Of a stretch of 51,505 nucleotides of DNA, positions 1 through 10,357 are shown piece by piece. Source of the stretch: an uncultured Saprospiraceae bacterium (GTDB taxonomy: Bacteria; Bacteroidota; Bacteroidia; Chitinophagales; Saprospiraceae); the NCBI GenBank assembly GCA_937942435.1, contig CALDEM010000040.1, positions 1-51,505 of the forward strand, read 5' to 3'. Below the pieces are notes generated by a model that saw nothing but the letters and a program-made list of their open reading frames with translations, was not told the DNA's origin and did no database searches. The first letter of the stretch is position 1. Each line of letters starts with the position of its first letter. Position numbers and translations under genes: made by a program.

Positions 1-270
1 AACATGTGAGTCAATTTAACATCCCATTAGAAAATAAAATAGCACGCTAAAAGATTAGTATAATTTCTTCCAAGGGTAGCTATGGATGATGTGGCGTGGC
101 GGCCAAGCTGCACAGGCTTTAAATTAAAACCACATAAACGCTCACTTCATCAAAGACATGATTGAGCCAATACAAACGATCCTAAGCACGCGACTTTTTA
201 ATTTTAACTGATAAAGTAGATCATCCGATTTTGCAACACTTTTCTAAAAAGTGTGAACTGATATAAGCAT
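1..270. other. Non-coding stretch downstream of rimM
   Basis: I see no credible coding region or RNA gene here. The only structure is a short hairpin close to the rimM stop codon, listed separately. The trmD and rplS genes that often follow rimM in other bacteria are not in this stretch. Confidence 0.5.
236..254 (-). terminator. Possible weak terminator after rimM
   Basis: The arms ACACTTTT and AAAAGTGT form a perfect 8-bp stem with a 3-base loop about 17 bp past the rimM stop codon. The stem is AT-rich and has no strong T tract after it, so it would be a weak terminator at best. Confidence 0.35.
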
Positions 271-798
271 CTAAACCAACCCCTCTGGCAAATCCATTCT
301 CACAATCCCATTCTGTTCATCGATCTCTGATATCAATTGCGGGTGCAGAGGGATCAGCACTTCGTTGCCATCTTTTCCTTTTATAATAGCCATCTCTTGT
401 TGGGGATATTCATCTATACGGATGATGGGCCCAAGATCGCCGAGCGTTGCATCATGTATATGCTTTGAGATGAGGGTAGAGCGTTCTGATTGACTTTCTA
501 ATTGCTGCGCTCCATGTAGGATATCTTTTTCTAAAAGATAAAGAGGAGTGCGATGATATTTTTTAAGTGCTTCAACACTATCTATATGTTCTAATTTTAT
601 AATTATCTCCTTAGCACTCTGTCTTTCTTCTATGTAGTAAGGGACCTTATATCCATCTATCTGCAAGAAGATAAAGTCTTGCTTATTAAAGTCTGCTACC
701 CAGTCGTCAAAGATAGCAACGCGTGCATGGCCTTTGTATCCGTGACCTTTTCTGATATAGCCTACTTCTACAAATGATTGATCGTCTAAGCTGATCAT
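271..798 (-). CDS. rimM: Ribosome maturation factor RimM
   Basis: The 175-residue product matches RimM in length and layout. An N-terminal RimM beta-barrel comes first (VEVGYIRKGHGYKGHARV, residues about 10-27). A PRC-barrel domain follows (about 95-175), with LGDLGPIIRID and the VLIPLHPQLI segment typical of this family. RimM binds ribosomal protein S19 and assists 30S head maturation in the cytoplasm. The start codon overlaps the stop of the upstream lipoprotein gene in an ATGA arrangement, so the two are probably translationally coupled. The usual neighbours rpsP, trmD and rplS are absent nearby, so the gene has left its ancestral operon here. Confidence 0.93.
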   Translation of the reverse strand: MISLDDQSFVEVGYIRKGHGYKGHARVAIFDDWVADFNKQDFIFLQIDGYKVPYYIEERQSAKEIIIKLEHIDSVEALKKYHRTPLYLLEKDILHGAQQLESQSERSTLISKHIHDATLGDLGPIIRIDEYPQQEMAIIKGKDGNEVLIPLHPQLISEIDEQNGIVRMDLPEGLV

Positions 799-1529
799 AT
801 ATTGATGATAGTCTGCGTATAGATATGACCCTTCTCAGCCTTTTCTTCCCATGATTGGCCAGCACATGTATCGAAGCATTGGGTATCCATGATCTCCAGT
901 GATCTCGATATAAGACCGATGCCTTCTGCATAGAGTTCTTTGGCTCTTCTTATTTCTATGCTATTCTCGTAGTCTACTAGGGTTACCTCATATACATTGT
1001 TATAAGTGACACCATCCAGCGTCACACTTATCTTATCTCTTGTGATGGTTGACTGCCAGTTTTTATAATAGTCTATTATTTCACCTCCTAATTCTAAAGG
1101 ACTAGAATCATCAAATAAGGCATTGCCATCCCAAGTATCATTAACTGTGATAGGCAGTCTGAATTTTATAAATCGAACATTATCTTCTATTCTAATCGCT
1201 CTATTATTAGCGATCATGGATTGCCAACTTTGATTATAAGTCCAGCCACTACTGTTATCACTTCTTATAAATCTATCGACTACAAAGACTGTGGCATCCG
1301 TCTCATCTCTAAACTGATCTACAATCACTTCTTGCAGCTGATAAGAAAAGGTATCGATCGAGTTGCCGCCGTTACTAAAGATGAGTTCGTTGACTTGATA
1401 TGAGGTAGTAAGGCCTTCACTTAATGGAAATATGGCAGCGCTTTCTATAGACGCAGATGGGCCTGGCGTCTCATCACTACCGCAAGCAACAAAAGATAAC
1501 AGTACAACACAAATGCTCAATCTGAACAT
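795..1529 (-). CDS. Lipoprotein of unknown function
   Basis: I place the start at the ATG ending at 1529, because the protein then begins MFRLSICVVLLSFVACGSD, a textbook lipoprotein signal with a VAC lipobox. A longer in-frame start at 1574 would put 15 extra residues before the signal. The mature protein (about 225 residues) is beta-rich and Thr/Ser-rich, with a late cysteine pair (CFDTCAG), and I do not recognise a named domain. Its stop codon overlaps the rimM start by 4 bp, which suggests one transcript. It is expected to be anchored in the cell envelope; nothing in the sequence gives a reaction or ligand. Confidence 0.8.
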   Translation of the reverse strand: MFRLSICVVLLSFVACGSDETPGPSASIESAAIFPLSEGLTTSYQVNELIFSNGGNSIDTFSYQLQEVIVDQFRDETDATVFVVDRFIRSDNSSGWTYNQSWQSMIANNRAIRIEDNVRFIKFRLPITVNDTWDGNALFDDSSPLELGGEIIDYYKNWQSTITRDKISVTLDGVTYNNVYEVTLVDYENSIEIRRAKELYAEGIGLISRSLEIMDTQCFDTCAGQSWEEKAEKGHIYTQTIINI

Positions 1530-1550
1530 AATAGACACATTTTCAGTCAA

Positions 1551-1571
1551 ATATATATTAAAAATATATAT
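1551..1571. promoter_or_regulatory. AT-rich palindrome upstream of the lipoprotein gene
   Basis: ATATATATT and AATATATAT are perfect 9-bp inverted arms around AAA. The element lies 22 bp upstream of the lipoprotein start on the minus strand. It could be an AT-rich promoter region or a weak hairpin; there is no direct evidence for a regulator. Confidence 0.3.
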
Positions 1572-1635
1572 CAAGGAATAGCCTTGAACGGTTCTTCTAT
1601 CTCAGTCCTAAGGTTCGGTAATAAAAACTAAGTCC

Positions 1636-4600
1636 TTAATCAAGCAGGGTTATATCTCCTCTAAAGAAGTCTGTCCTGTTGGTATCAAAGTCATCCGAAT
1701 AGGTAACCTTAATAGCATACATGTAGACACCTGGATTAAATCCGTTTGTCTCAAATCCACTGATCGTACCATCCCATGTTATTTCAAGATCATTAGAAGT
1801 AAACACGAGATTACCCCAGCGGTCATAGACATTCATCTCATAGAAGTCTATCCTTGCTGAAGTCGATGGCGTTACTACAAATCGTTGGTTGCCTTCTTGG
1901 GCACTGCGTGAGAAGACATTGGGTACATAAAGTCCAAACCTGCTACACTCCCTTGAGATGACTTCTATGGCATCTTCCGCGATACATCCTTCACTCGATG
2001 TAGCCATGACAGATATCTCACCTGGCTCTGTGACATTTATAGTAGGTACTGTCTCTCCTGTACTCCATAAGATATCTGCGCCTTGTGCATCAACTGAAAG
2101 TGAAGCACCCACTAAGTCACATATCTCTATATCATCGCCTAGATTGAGTTCTGGTAGTTCTCCAAGTTCGATCATGATATCATCCGTATCCGTACAGCCA
2201 TTATCTTCAACCATAACAGAGATCAATTCTCCGCCGCTAACGGTGATGGTAGAAGTGGTCTCTCCTGTTGACCATTCTGTTGTCCATTGTGGATTGCCAG
2301 TGGTGAGCATGACAGCGTCGCCATCACAAACCACTGTATCCATCCCGAGAATGACTTCAGGTGCCTGTATGGTTGATACTTCTATCTCACTATCATCTGT
2401 ACAGCCATTGATATCTATGACCACCGAGTACGTATCCGCTTCTGACACTTCTATAGATGCTGTTGTTTCTCCAGTGCTCCATAGATAGCTGACACCGGGA
2501 GCAGTTGCATCTAAGACTAAGCTACTATCCGAACAGATGGTGGCCGTTTCGTCTAAGGTGATTTCTGGCACTTCTTGGACGATGACAAAAGTCGTATCGG
2601 ACCAAGCGCATCCGCCTTGTGGGTTGTCTATGGTAGCATCCAGCCATACTGGACCCTCGTTATTAGTTCTTACGGTTATTTCTTCGTTGCCATCGGCAGT
2701 TGACCATCTGAAATCAACATTTGCAGGAGCGCCATTCTCATACGTAGGAGAGAGCAACTGTGATGCTCCGTCGCATAGACCTGTAGAATCTGGTAAAGTG
2801 AAAAATGGAGTAGGGTTAAGTGATAGGTTAAATGTATCTCTCAGCTCACAATCATCTCTACTAGTAAGAATGAGGTCATATAAACCTTCTTCTTGAGCAT
2901 AAAATTCATCAACTCCAGGCGTGATCATCGCAGAACCAGTAGGTTCCGATATGAGATTAAACATTGTACCTGGAACAAGACTACTCAACCTAAACACTAC
3001 GATGCTATCTCCATCACAGATAAATGCATCTACTGGAAGAACTGGATCGGGAAGTGCGTTAAAGATCACTTCGGTTGTATCGAGATTAGGACACCCATTT
3101 TGGCGAGCTACAACGAAGTAGAAATCGCTTTGGGTGACTTCTATTGTATTGGTCATTTCTCCTGTACTCCATACATATTCAACACCTGGATCACCTGGTG
3201 CTCCTAAGGTGATCGTCTCACCAGCACATGCCAAAACTGTATCTTGCAATTCTAATAGAGGTAAGGATTGAACAGTTACAATGATTGAATCTCTAGTCAC
3301 ACAGACACCATTGGTCACTGCCAGCTCATAACTTCCTGCTTCAGTGATAGCAAAGTCTGACATCGTACTCAGCTCAGTGCCATCAAAGTCACTCCAGATC
3401 ACATCTGGAAAGTTTAACTGGTCATAACTCAGTGGTGTACCTGCGCAAATGGTCGTATCAAGGGCTCCTGCCGTCTGATGTAGTTCGAAGTTAGAAGGTG
3501 TATCAAATGTGACATCTATAACATCACTAACAGAGCAGTTGCCTGAGCTTACTTCTATCTGATATTGATCATCAGTGGTAACTTGATTGATCGGTAGTCC
3601 ATTGTTGCTTGGGAGCCAAGTGTACGTTACATTTCCCGAAAGGGTAGCATCCAAGTTTAGAACCTCACCCATACAAAGTGTTGTATCTGCCGGGCCGATA
3701 TCAAAGGTGCCCAGATCCAGAACACTTACTGATATGGTTGTATCTACTGAACAGCGACCGCGATCTGCTGTCAGGATATAATCATCGGCTTCTGAGACAT
3801 TGATAGTCACCCCATCTTCACCGGTACTCCAACTATACATGACATCTTGTTCTTGAGTAACGGTGATGTCTAAGTCTTCTCCTACGCACAGCGTAGTATC
3901 TCTAGTATTGAGCACAAAGATAGGCGCTGGTTCAACGTCAACACCGATGGTATCTCTTGAAAAACAAATACCTTCAGTTGCCTCAAATATATAATCCGAC
4001 CTCCCCAGGACAACAGGGGCAGACAGCGTGTCTTCGTCTCCAAGATCATCACCCGTTGCGAGGTCTATCCATCGATGAGTTAGTGTAACACCATCACGCT
4101 TAGGTATATCAAGTGTCGTGGCATCTTCACATATCGTAATGTCGCTACCTAAAGAAACATCTGTGAGTTGTGTAACCGTTACGTTACGTTCTTCAGTGGC
4201 ACGACATACTCCTCTAAAGGCATCAACGACGTATGTACGACTCGTCTGAGCATCAACAGGGATGGACATAGTAGTTAAGCCAACATTCCATCTAACGCTA
4301 TCAAAACCTGCTACTACTGAGAGGTTAGCGATCTCACCTGCACATATAGTTGTATCGGACATATCGGTCATGACTTGTAATATCTCAGCATCAAAAGATA
4401 CTTCTAAACTATCTCTATCTGTACATGCTCCCTCTGTCACCTCGATATAATAGAAACCATCTGCTGGAAGAGAAGCCGTACTTACCTCTATAGAAGCTGT
4501 ACTGGTTCCATCATTCCATACATAAGTTGAGTTGTTAAACGATGGTGCATCGAAGCTTCTAACCTCATCTTCACAAAGTCTAATCTCAGTGATCCGGTCT

Positions 4601-7389
4601 CCTTGATCATCTACAAAAACCATATCAAATGGCTCAAGATCGATCCTTGTGATATTGACAGTATCAAACTCTACACAACCTCCTCGATCGACCATAACTG
4701 TATATTGATCAGTGGCATTGACATCGATGGTTTCAGTGGTTTGACCCGTACTCCATAGAAAAGTAGCACTAGGATCAGAGAACCCTGGATCTAAAGTGGT
4801 AGATGCACCTTGGCATACATCCCTGTCTTGTTGGCCTGGAAGAACAAATGATTGTGCAAATGCTACATCAATAGTATCTCTTATCTCACATCCACTTGGC
4901 GTGAGCGCGACAGCGATGATTTGCATGGCATCAGGCGCGATGGTATATGTTAGATCTGTGCTGACAGGTGCTCCATTGAGTTCCCAGCTGATAGACATGA
5001 TAGCACTTGCGTCAAATGGTGCAAGCACAATGATTGAGTCATTACATGCTGCTACATCTTCACCTAAGAATCTGCGGGCCGCGTCATTTTCTGCGTCTGT
5101 GGGGAAGGTCCAATTGCTCGTGCGTTCTCCTGAGCTGCCTGGTCCTGCAAAGTATGAACCCCCTCCTCGCGCATCAATATCACTAATGACAAAGAAGCTC
5201 ATAACCAAAGAGATATCACTGGCTAGTGTGAAATCTTCAGAAGTATTAGCACTGCTTGTTCTAAAGATGATCGACTTACATTGGTCTCCTCTTCCTTCAA
5301 AATAGCTATCCACAGATACGTCTACACCATCGCCTAACTCATACGTATGACCGGGCGCAAAGATCAAACTATCTATCCCATAAGTCTCACCAGAAAACGC
5401 TCCATCGTTATTAATGATAAGCGTCCCTATAGTCACGTCATCAGTAGCGAGCAGACTCGCTGTGCCATCTCCGCTCTCAAAGGTGACATCGCCTATACTG
5501 CCCATATCTATACTAAAACCTGATTCGTCAGCGGTAAAGACCCACTGTGTGCCTACCGCAGATATGCCGCTTATATCAGATATCATGACAGGGTAGGTTG
5601 TACCATCAAACATACCAGTGACTGTGATGGTTGACCCATCAAGTCTTAACCGCACCATGTCATCTTGGGCAATGATCATATCTGCTTGAACCTCAAAGCC
5701 ATCTGTTAAGAACTCTCCTGATCCACCTATATCTAAAGTCCCTCTGATTACCAACGCGGTATCGAGTCGCACTCTAGATCCAGCTTCACCAGTGATAAAG
5801 ACATTGTTTAAGATATTAGGAGCAACATCTACAAAGAGATTATCTGTATTGTCTGTATTTCCTGCAGTATCGGTACTCAACAAAAAGAGATCATCTATCA
5901 GCCATGTAAGTCTTTCAGATGTGATTCTTATTCTTGGTTTTTCTGTTTTATTATCAACGTCCTGATCTGCTACTATACTTAGAGATGGCATATCTATTGA
6001 GCCAATAAATCCATCAGTTGTAAAAGTAAATGAGTTTACAAAGACAGGTATGTCACTGACTATCATCGCTCCGGCAGCTACACCACTAGGAAACGAGTTG
6101 TCATCAAAAAAGACGTTATCTACTGACTTTGGGATACAAGCACCGGGCATGCCACCTGGAGATCTTGACCAATTATTTGGATCATTCCAATCTCCTCCAT
6201 CACCAACCCAATAGAGATTTCTTGATGGACCACTAAATATAAAGTTTGGACTATTGTTTCCCCCATTAAATCCTCCTGTCATTTGGATATCACCAGAGAA
6301 GTCGCCTTCTATGCCCCTTAGGAAGAACGGGCCGATGATTTGATTCATGATCAAAGTGACGATTGCTCTTGGACCATTGTCAAACTCTGCAATCAATCGA
6401 GCATCTCCGTCACAGTCTGACCTATCTGTTAGTAAGTCACCTATAGCTTGTCTACTTCCGTTTTCTAATTTTAAGGTATAACCGTTGGATATCTGAAGGT
6501 TTTGGATGATATGATCGCCCTGTATGAGACCATCCCGACTAAAGGTTAGATTTTCAATGAATGGCTCTAATTGGTCAGCTGGTACTCGAGTCGTCAGCCT
6601 TGCGTTGGCTTCAACAAAATTAATGCTGTTAAAAAGATAGGTCATATCTCCTGTCAGCTCCATAACTGCATCATTACCAAACAAGTTGATAACAGAAGAT
6701 CCTGCGTCAAAGTTAAAATCACTACTCTCCATTATCACTCTAACGTTCTCTCCAATAGGACCAAATAGTAGTACGGTTGCCGCACCAAGATCGAGCCCAG
6801 AACTATTGCCAGAATCTGGTACTAATATACCTTCGGATGTTATATCGTTATCATCTGTGATCAGCTCCCCTGATAAGATGATGATGTCTCCTCCTTGCTG
6901 TATAAAGTCATCTTGTAAAGTCCATTCACCACCCGAGCCATTGAATATCACATCGTTATTAAATGATTGACCAGCCATTGTGATTTGCTCATCAGTATCA
7001 TTAGATCTAAAGACATAGGGAGACTGGACGTCATGAATCATATTAGCCGAAAGCAGGAGTGATCCATCGACATTGACGGTATCTCCAACACCTATTTGAA
7101 AAGTAGGCATATTAGTTACGGCACTAAAGTCAAGATTGTTGCAATTGACATTCGTCGATACGGTTACAACTTGACCCGGCGCATCAAAAGAATTTGCATC
7201 AAATATGGCATCCACGACACTGCTGGGTACACCTGCTCCACCGAAAGCACTGCCAGATGTGAACGACCAGTTGCCGTCATCATGCCAGTCGCCACTTCCT
7301 CCGATCCAGTAGAACTCCTGTTGCGCACTCATGGTACCTACTGTACACGCTAAAAGAAAGAAGAATGCATAGATATTCCTCAGTTGCAT
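1636..7389 (-). CDS. Giant secreted Ig-repeat adhesin, CHU_C C-terminus
   Basis: This is a 1917-residue secreted protein. A signal peptide (residues 1-22, ending SAQ) leads into a beta-rich half with two copies of a WxGGxGDWxDxxNW...FDxNSF module, near residues 27 and 392. From about residue 785 to 1815 I count roughly fourteen Ig/PKD-like modules. Most carry a DTxICxGE-like opening, a WSTGETT-like core and a C-terminal GCxxxD segment. The last 97 residues (from YVPNVFSRSAQ, with MNVYDRWGNLVF and WDG) match the gliding-motility-associated CHU_C domain that sends proteins out through the type IX system. It is probably a surface adhesin or matrix protein. The many paired cysteines suggest disulfides in each module. 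The ligand is unknown. Confidence 0.85.
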   Translation of the reverse strand: MQLRNIYAFFFLLACTVGTMSAQQEFYWIGGSGDWHDDGNWSFTSGSAFGGAGVPSSVVDAIFDANSFDAPGQVVTVSTNVNCNNLDFSAVTNMPTFQIGVGDTVNVDGSLLLSANMIHDVQSPYVFRSNDTDEQITMAGQSFNNDVIFNGSGGEWTLQDDFIQQGGDIIILSGELITDDNDITSEGILVPDSGNSSGLDLGAATVLLFGPIGENVRVIMESSDFNFDAGSSVINLFGNDAVMELTGDMTYLFNSINFVEANARLTTRVPADQLEPFIENLTFSRDGLIQGDHIIQNLQISNGYTLKLENGSRQAIGDLLTDRSDCDGDARLIAEFDNGPRAIVTLIMNQIIGPFFLRGIEGDFSGDIQMTGGFNGGNNSPNFIFSGPSRNLYWVGDGGDWNDPNNWSRSPGGMPGACIPKSVDNVFFDDNSFPSGVAAGAMIVSDIPVFVNSFTFTTDGFIGSIDMPSLSIVADQDVDNKTEKPRIRITSERLTWLIDDLFLLSTDTAGNTDNTDNLFVDVAPNILNNVFITGEAGSRVRLDTALVIRGTLDIGGSGEFLTDGFEVQADMIIAQDDMVRLRLDGSTITVTGMFDGTTYPVMISDISGISAVGTQWVFTADESGFSIDMGSIGDVTFESGDGTASLLATDDVTIGTLIINNDGAFSGETYGIDSLIFAPGHTYELGDGVDVSVDSYFEGRGDQCKSIIFRTSSANTSEDFTLASDISLVMSFFVISDIDARGGGSYFAGPGSSGERTSNWTFPTDAENDAARRFLGEDVAACNDSIIVLAPFDASAIMSISWELNGAPVSTDLTYTIAPDAMQIIAVALTPSGCEIRDTIDVAFAQSFVLPGQQDRDVCQGASTTLDPGFSDPSATFLWSTGQTTETIDVNATDQYTVMVDRGGCVEFDTVNITRIDLEPFDMVFVDDQGDRITEIRLCEDEVRSFDAPSFNNSTYVWNDGTSTASIEVSTASLPADGFYYIEVTEGACTDRDSLEVSFDAEILQVMTDMSDTTICAGEIANLSVVAGFDSVRWNVGLTTMSIPVDAQTSRTYVVDAFRGVCRATEERNVTVTQLTDVSLGSDITICEDATTLDIPKRDGVTLTHRWIDLATGDDLGDEDTLSAPVVLGRSDYIFEATEGICFSRDTIGVDVEPAPIFVLNTRDTTLCVGEDLDITVTQEQDVMYSWSTGEDGVTINVSEADDYILTADRGRCSVDTTISVSVLDLGTFDIGPADTTLCMGEVLNLDATLSGNVTYTWLPSNNGLPINQVTTDDQYQIEVSSGNCSVSDVIDVTFDTPSNFELHQTAGALDTTICAGTPLSYDQLNFPDVIWSDFDGTELSTMSDFAITEAGSYELAVTNGVCVTRDSIIVTVQSLPLLELQDTVLACAGETITLGAPGDPGVEYVWSTGEMTNTIEVTQSDFYFVVARQNGCPNLDTTEVIFNALPDPVLPVDAFICDGDSIVVFRLSSLVPGTMFNLISEPTGSAMITPGVDEFYAQEEGLYDLILTSRDDCELRDTFNLSLNPTPFFTLPDSTGLCDGASQLLSPTYENGAPANVDFRWSTADGNEEITVRTNNEGPVWLDATIDNPQGGCAWSDTTFVIVQEVPEITLDETATICSDSSLVLDATAPGVSYLWSTGETTASIEVSEADTYSVVIDINGCTDDSEIEVSTIQAPEVILGMDTVVCDGDAVMLTTGNPQWTTEWSTGETTSTITVSGGELISVMVEDNGCTDTDDIMIELGELPELNLGDDIEICDLVGASLSVDAQGADILWSTGETVPTINVTEPGEISVMATSSEGCIAEDAIEVISRECSRFGLYVPNVFSRSAQEGNQRFVVTPSTSARIDFYEMNVYDRWGNLVFTSNDLEITWDGTISGFETNGFNPGVYMYAIKVTYSDDFDTNRTDFFRGDITLLD

Positions 7390-7571
7390 AAACCTATTAT
7401 TTGACTTAATTAAAACTTATCTCGGCGGTCGAAATTGTGCTACAGCACCAGTAGAAAGGGTGATTACAGCCGGTTCTCGCTCATATGAGCCATGAGGAGA
7501 TTAAACTCGTTGATAACAAGCCTCTAATATATTAAATAAAATACTAATACGATATAAGAAAATCCTCTTGA

Positions 7572-8666
7572 TTAGAGGCTTCTGCTGATGCGTCCTCCGC
7601 CTATGACGTCGTCTCCTTCATAGAAAACGGCTGATTGTCCGGGAGCTACCCCTCTGACATTGGCCATAAACTCCACTTGGAGGTCGTTTTCTTTATTATA
7701 TATACGGGCTAAAGCGCCTTTATCATTGTATCTGACCATTGTTGTTGCTTCCATGCCATCTTGAAAAGATTTATATTTCTGCATATTTACATCATTGACT
7801 ATCATGCCATTGCGCATGAGATCTTCTACTTCTCCCAGCACCACCACGTTGTCATTAGGCCGGATATCAGTCACATATTTGGGGGTCTTAAATCCGCCAC
7901 CAAGTCCCTTCCGTTGCCCGATTGTGTAGAATGGATATCCATCATGATTACCCAACAGATTACCTTCTTGGTCTACAAAGGTGCCACCTGCGACTTGTTG
8001 CTCGAGTCCAGGTACTCTTCTTTTTAAGAAGCTTCTATAGTCGTTGTCTGGTACAAAGCAAATCTCATAGCTTTCTGCCTTCTTGGAAAGTGCTTCATAT
8101 CCACGATCTGCGGCCATTTGTCTGATCTCTGACTTGGTAAATGGTGCTAGAGGAAATCGAGTCCGCTCCATACACTCTTGGCTCAGTCCCCAGAGTACAT
8201 AGGACTGGTCCTTGTGTTGATCTATAGCTTTGGAGATAAAGTATCTACCGTCCTTTTGGTTGATCTTAGCATAGTGGCCTGTTGCGATAAACTCACAATC
8301 TAAAGCATCAGCCCTCTTGAGAAGGGCGGACCACTTGATATGTGTATTGCATAGGATACAAGGGTTAGGTGTACGTCCAGCGATATATTCGTCAACAAAA
8401 TCATCAATGACATAGTCGCCAAACTCCTCTCTGATATCCACGATAAAGTGATGAAAGCCCATATCAACTGATACTTCACGTGCATCATTGATACTATCCA
8501 GACTACAGCAACCCGTCTCTTTCTTTGAGCCACCTGATCCGGCGTAGTCCCAAGTCTTCATTGTGATACCTACCACTTCATAGCCCTCTTCATGCATCAA
8601 CATAGCCGTCACTGTGCTGTCTATGCCACCACTCATTGCTACCAGAACTTTGCCTTTTTTACTCAT
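7572..8666 (-). CDS. mnmA: tRNA-specific 2-thiouridylase MnmA
   Basis: The 364-residue protein carries the PP-loop ATP-binding motif SGGIDS (residues 12-17). The TPNPCILCN segment contains the catalytic cysteine (Cys106 by alignment with the family), and SYEICFVPD holds the second, Cys203. The C-terminal beta-barrel ends in ARIYNKENDLQVEF...PGQSAVFYEGDDVIGGG. MnmA puts the 2-thio group on wobble uridine 34 of tRNA-Lys, -Glu and -Gln in the cytoplasm, taking sulfur from a relay. It stands alone and is divergent from the M48 protease gene. An extra Cys-Cys pair at 53-54 (TGCCSLDSINDAR) is visible; I read it as a lineage variant. Confidence 0.96.
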   Translation of the reverse strand: MSKKGKVLVAMSGGIDSTVTAMLMHEEGYEVVGITMKTWDYAGSGGSKKETGCCSLDSINDAREVSVDMGFHHFIVDIREEFGDYVIDDFVDEYIAGRTPNPCILCNTHIKWSALLKRADALDCEFIATGHYAKINQKDGRYFISKAIDQHKDQSYVLWGLSQECMERTRFPLAPFTKSEIRQMAADRGYEALSKKAESYEICFVPDNDYRSFLKRRVPGLEQQVAGGTFVDQEGNLLGNHDGYPFYTIGQRKGLGGGFKTPKYVTDIRPNDNVVVLGEVEDLMRNGMIVNDVNMQKYKSFQDGMEATTMVRYNDKGALARIYNKENDLQVEFMANVRGVAPGQSAVFYEGDDVIGGGRISRSL

Positions 8667-8787
8667 CGCTTTACTTAATACTTTGACTATGTACGATTAT
8701 ACCGTAAATTACCCTTACAAATTTTCACCATTTGTTAACGTAACTTTTCTTCGACTTCACGTCAAATAAGTACACAAAGAAACTACT

Positions 8788-10275
8788 ATGTATAGGATAA
8801 AGTCAAACCTCTTAGCAACGATTGCTATAATCATCATGTGTTTAGTGATCCAAGCATGTGCTGTTAACCCTGTGACAGGCAAAAAAGAGATCATGCTTGT
8901 ATCTGAAGCGCAAGAGCTCGCTATGGGACAACAAGCGGATCCAGGTATCATCGCTAACTTTGGATTATATAATAACGAGCAGATGCAATCCTTCATCAAT
9001 GAGAAGGGTAAAGAGATGGGTGCTATCTCTCATAAACCAGATCTCGATTATCAGTTTCGCATTTTAGATAGTCCAGTGGTCAACGCATTTGCAGTGCCTG
9101 GTGGGTATGTCTATTTTACAAGAGGTATTATGGCTCACTTTAACAATGAGGCAGAGTTCGCAGGTGTACTGGGTCATGAGATCGGTCATATCACAGCAAG
9201 ACATAGTGCAGCTCAGATGAGTAAGCAGCAGTTGTATGGTGGTTTGTTCGTAGCAGGGATGATCGTATCTGAAGAGTTTAGACAGTTTGGAGAGTTAGGC
9301 CAGCAGGCATTGGGTATGATGTTTTTAAAGTTTGGTAGAGATGATGAGAGTCAAAGTGATGAGCTTGGCGTTGACTATAGCACACAGATCGGTTATGATA
9401 GTCACGAGATGGCAAACTTCTTTGGAGTACTCCACCGTATACAATCAAGAGCAGGGGTAAGCATACCTGAGTTTCAAAGTACGCATCCTGATCCAGTTAA
9501 TAGATTTAATAGAGTGCATGAGATGTCTGATGCATATCAAGCGGAGTTAGGTGCAACTAATCTAAAAATCGGACGCGACAGCTACCTAAGGATGATAGAC
9601 GGAATGACATATGGAGAAGATCCTAAGCAAGGATATGTGAAGTACAATACATTCTTTCATCCTGAATTAAAATTTCATTTTCCAGTACCACCAGAGTGGC
9701 AAGTGGTCAATACGCCACAAATGGTGCAGATGGCTTCCACAGATGGCAAAGCATTGATGTTGATGACACTGTCTCAACAAAAGACACTTCAAGCTGCAGC
9801 TCAAGAAACTGTCGAGCAAGATGGACTTGAGGTATTAGAATCTTCTCAGATTAATGTAAATAGATTGCCTGCTATCGCTATGTTATCTAAGCTCAAGCAG
9901 AATCCTCAGCAACAAGGCCAACAGCAGCAGCCACAGCAAGACCTTAGGATCTTGACTTACTTGATACAATACAATGACTTGATTTATAAGTTTCACGGAT
10001 TGTCACAGACTGTAGACTTCAATAACTTCTCAAGAATCTTTCAAAATACCATGGGGAACTTTGACCGTCTCACGGACCCAGCGAGAATCAATGTTACAGC
10101 CGATGTGATCCAAGTGGCTCAAGTTAATAGAGCTGAAGCACTTGGTAGTGCACTTAATCGTATGAGATTATCAGCTGACGATCAGCATGAGATTGCCATC
10201 CTTAACAATATGGAATTAGAGGATGTGCTACAACCGGGTCAGTTGATCAAGACGATTAGGAGAGGACGGAAGTGA
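8788..10275 (+). CDS. M48-family zinc metalloprotease lipoprotein
   Basis: The N-terminus is a lipoprotein signal with the lipobox IQAC (Cys24). The zinc site HEIGH is at residues 130-134 (VLGHEIGHITARHS), and the third ligand is probably the Glu in ESQSDELGVDY. This layout matches the periplasmic M48 peptidases related to BepA, which act in envelope protein quality control. After the protease domain there is a beta-rich region of about 200 residues, a glutamine-rich linker (QQQGQQQQPQQ), and a C-terminal segment resembling a degenerate LysM-type tail (LQPGQLIKTI). It is divergent from mnmA and alone in its unit. The BepA-type TPR domain is missing, so the partner or substrate may differ. Confidence 0.88.
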   Translation: MYRIKSNLLATIAIIIMCLVIQACAVNPVTGKKEIMLVSEAQELAMGQQADPGIIANFGLYNNEQMQSFINEKGKEMGAISHKPDLDYQFRILDSPVVNAFAVPGGYVYFTRGIMAHFNNEAEFAGVLGHEIGHITARHSAAQMSKQQLYGGLFVAGMIVSEEFRQFGELGQQALGMMFLKFGRDDESQSDELGVDYSTQIGYDSHEMANFFGVLHRIQSRAGVSIPEFQSTHPDPVNRFNRVHEMSDAYQAELGATNLKIGRDSYLRMIDGMTYGEDPKQGYVKYNTFFHPELKFHFPVPPEWQVVNTPQMVQMASTDGKALMLMTLSQQKTLQAAAQETVEQDGLEVLESSQINVNRLPAIAMLSKLKQNPQQQGQQQQPQQDLRILTYLIQYNDLIYKFHGLSQTVDFNNFSRIFQNTMGNFDRLTDPARINVTADVIQVAQVNRAEALGSALNRMRLSADDQHEIAILNNMELEDVLQPGQLIKTIRRGRK

Positions 10276-10357
10276 TGTTATTGTGCTAATGATGTTGATG
10301 TGCTAATGCGATAACAAGCTAATATGCACATGTGATTTCAGGCAATTAGAAAATGAT

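Noticed and set aside
1958..2488. A 176-residue plus-strand frame within the adhesin gene
   Set aside because: It is the antisense of Thr/Ser-rich repeats, giving low-complexity S/T/V text with no domain; several similar frames occur along the same gene.
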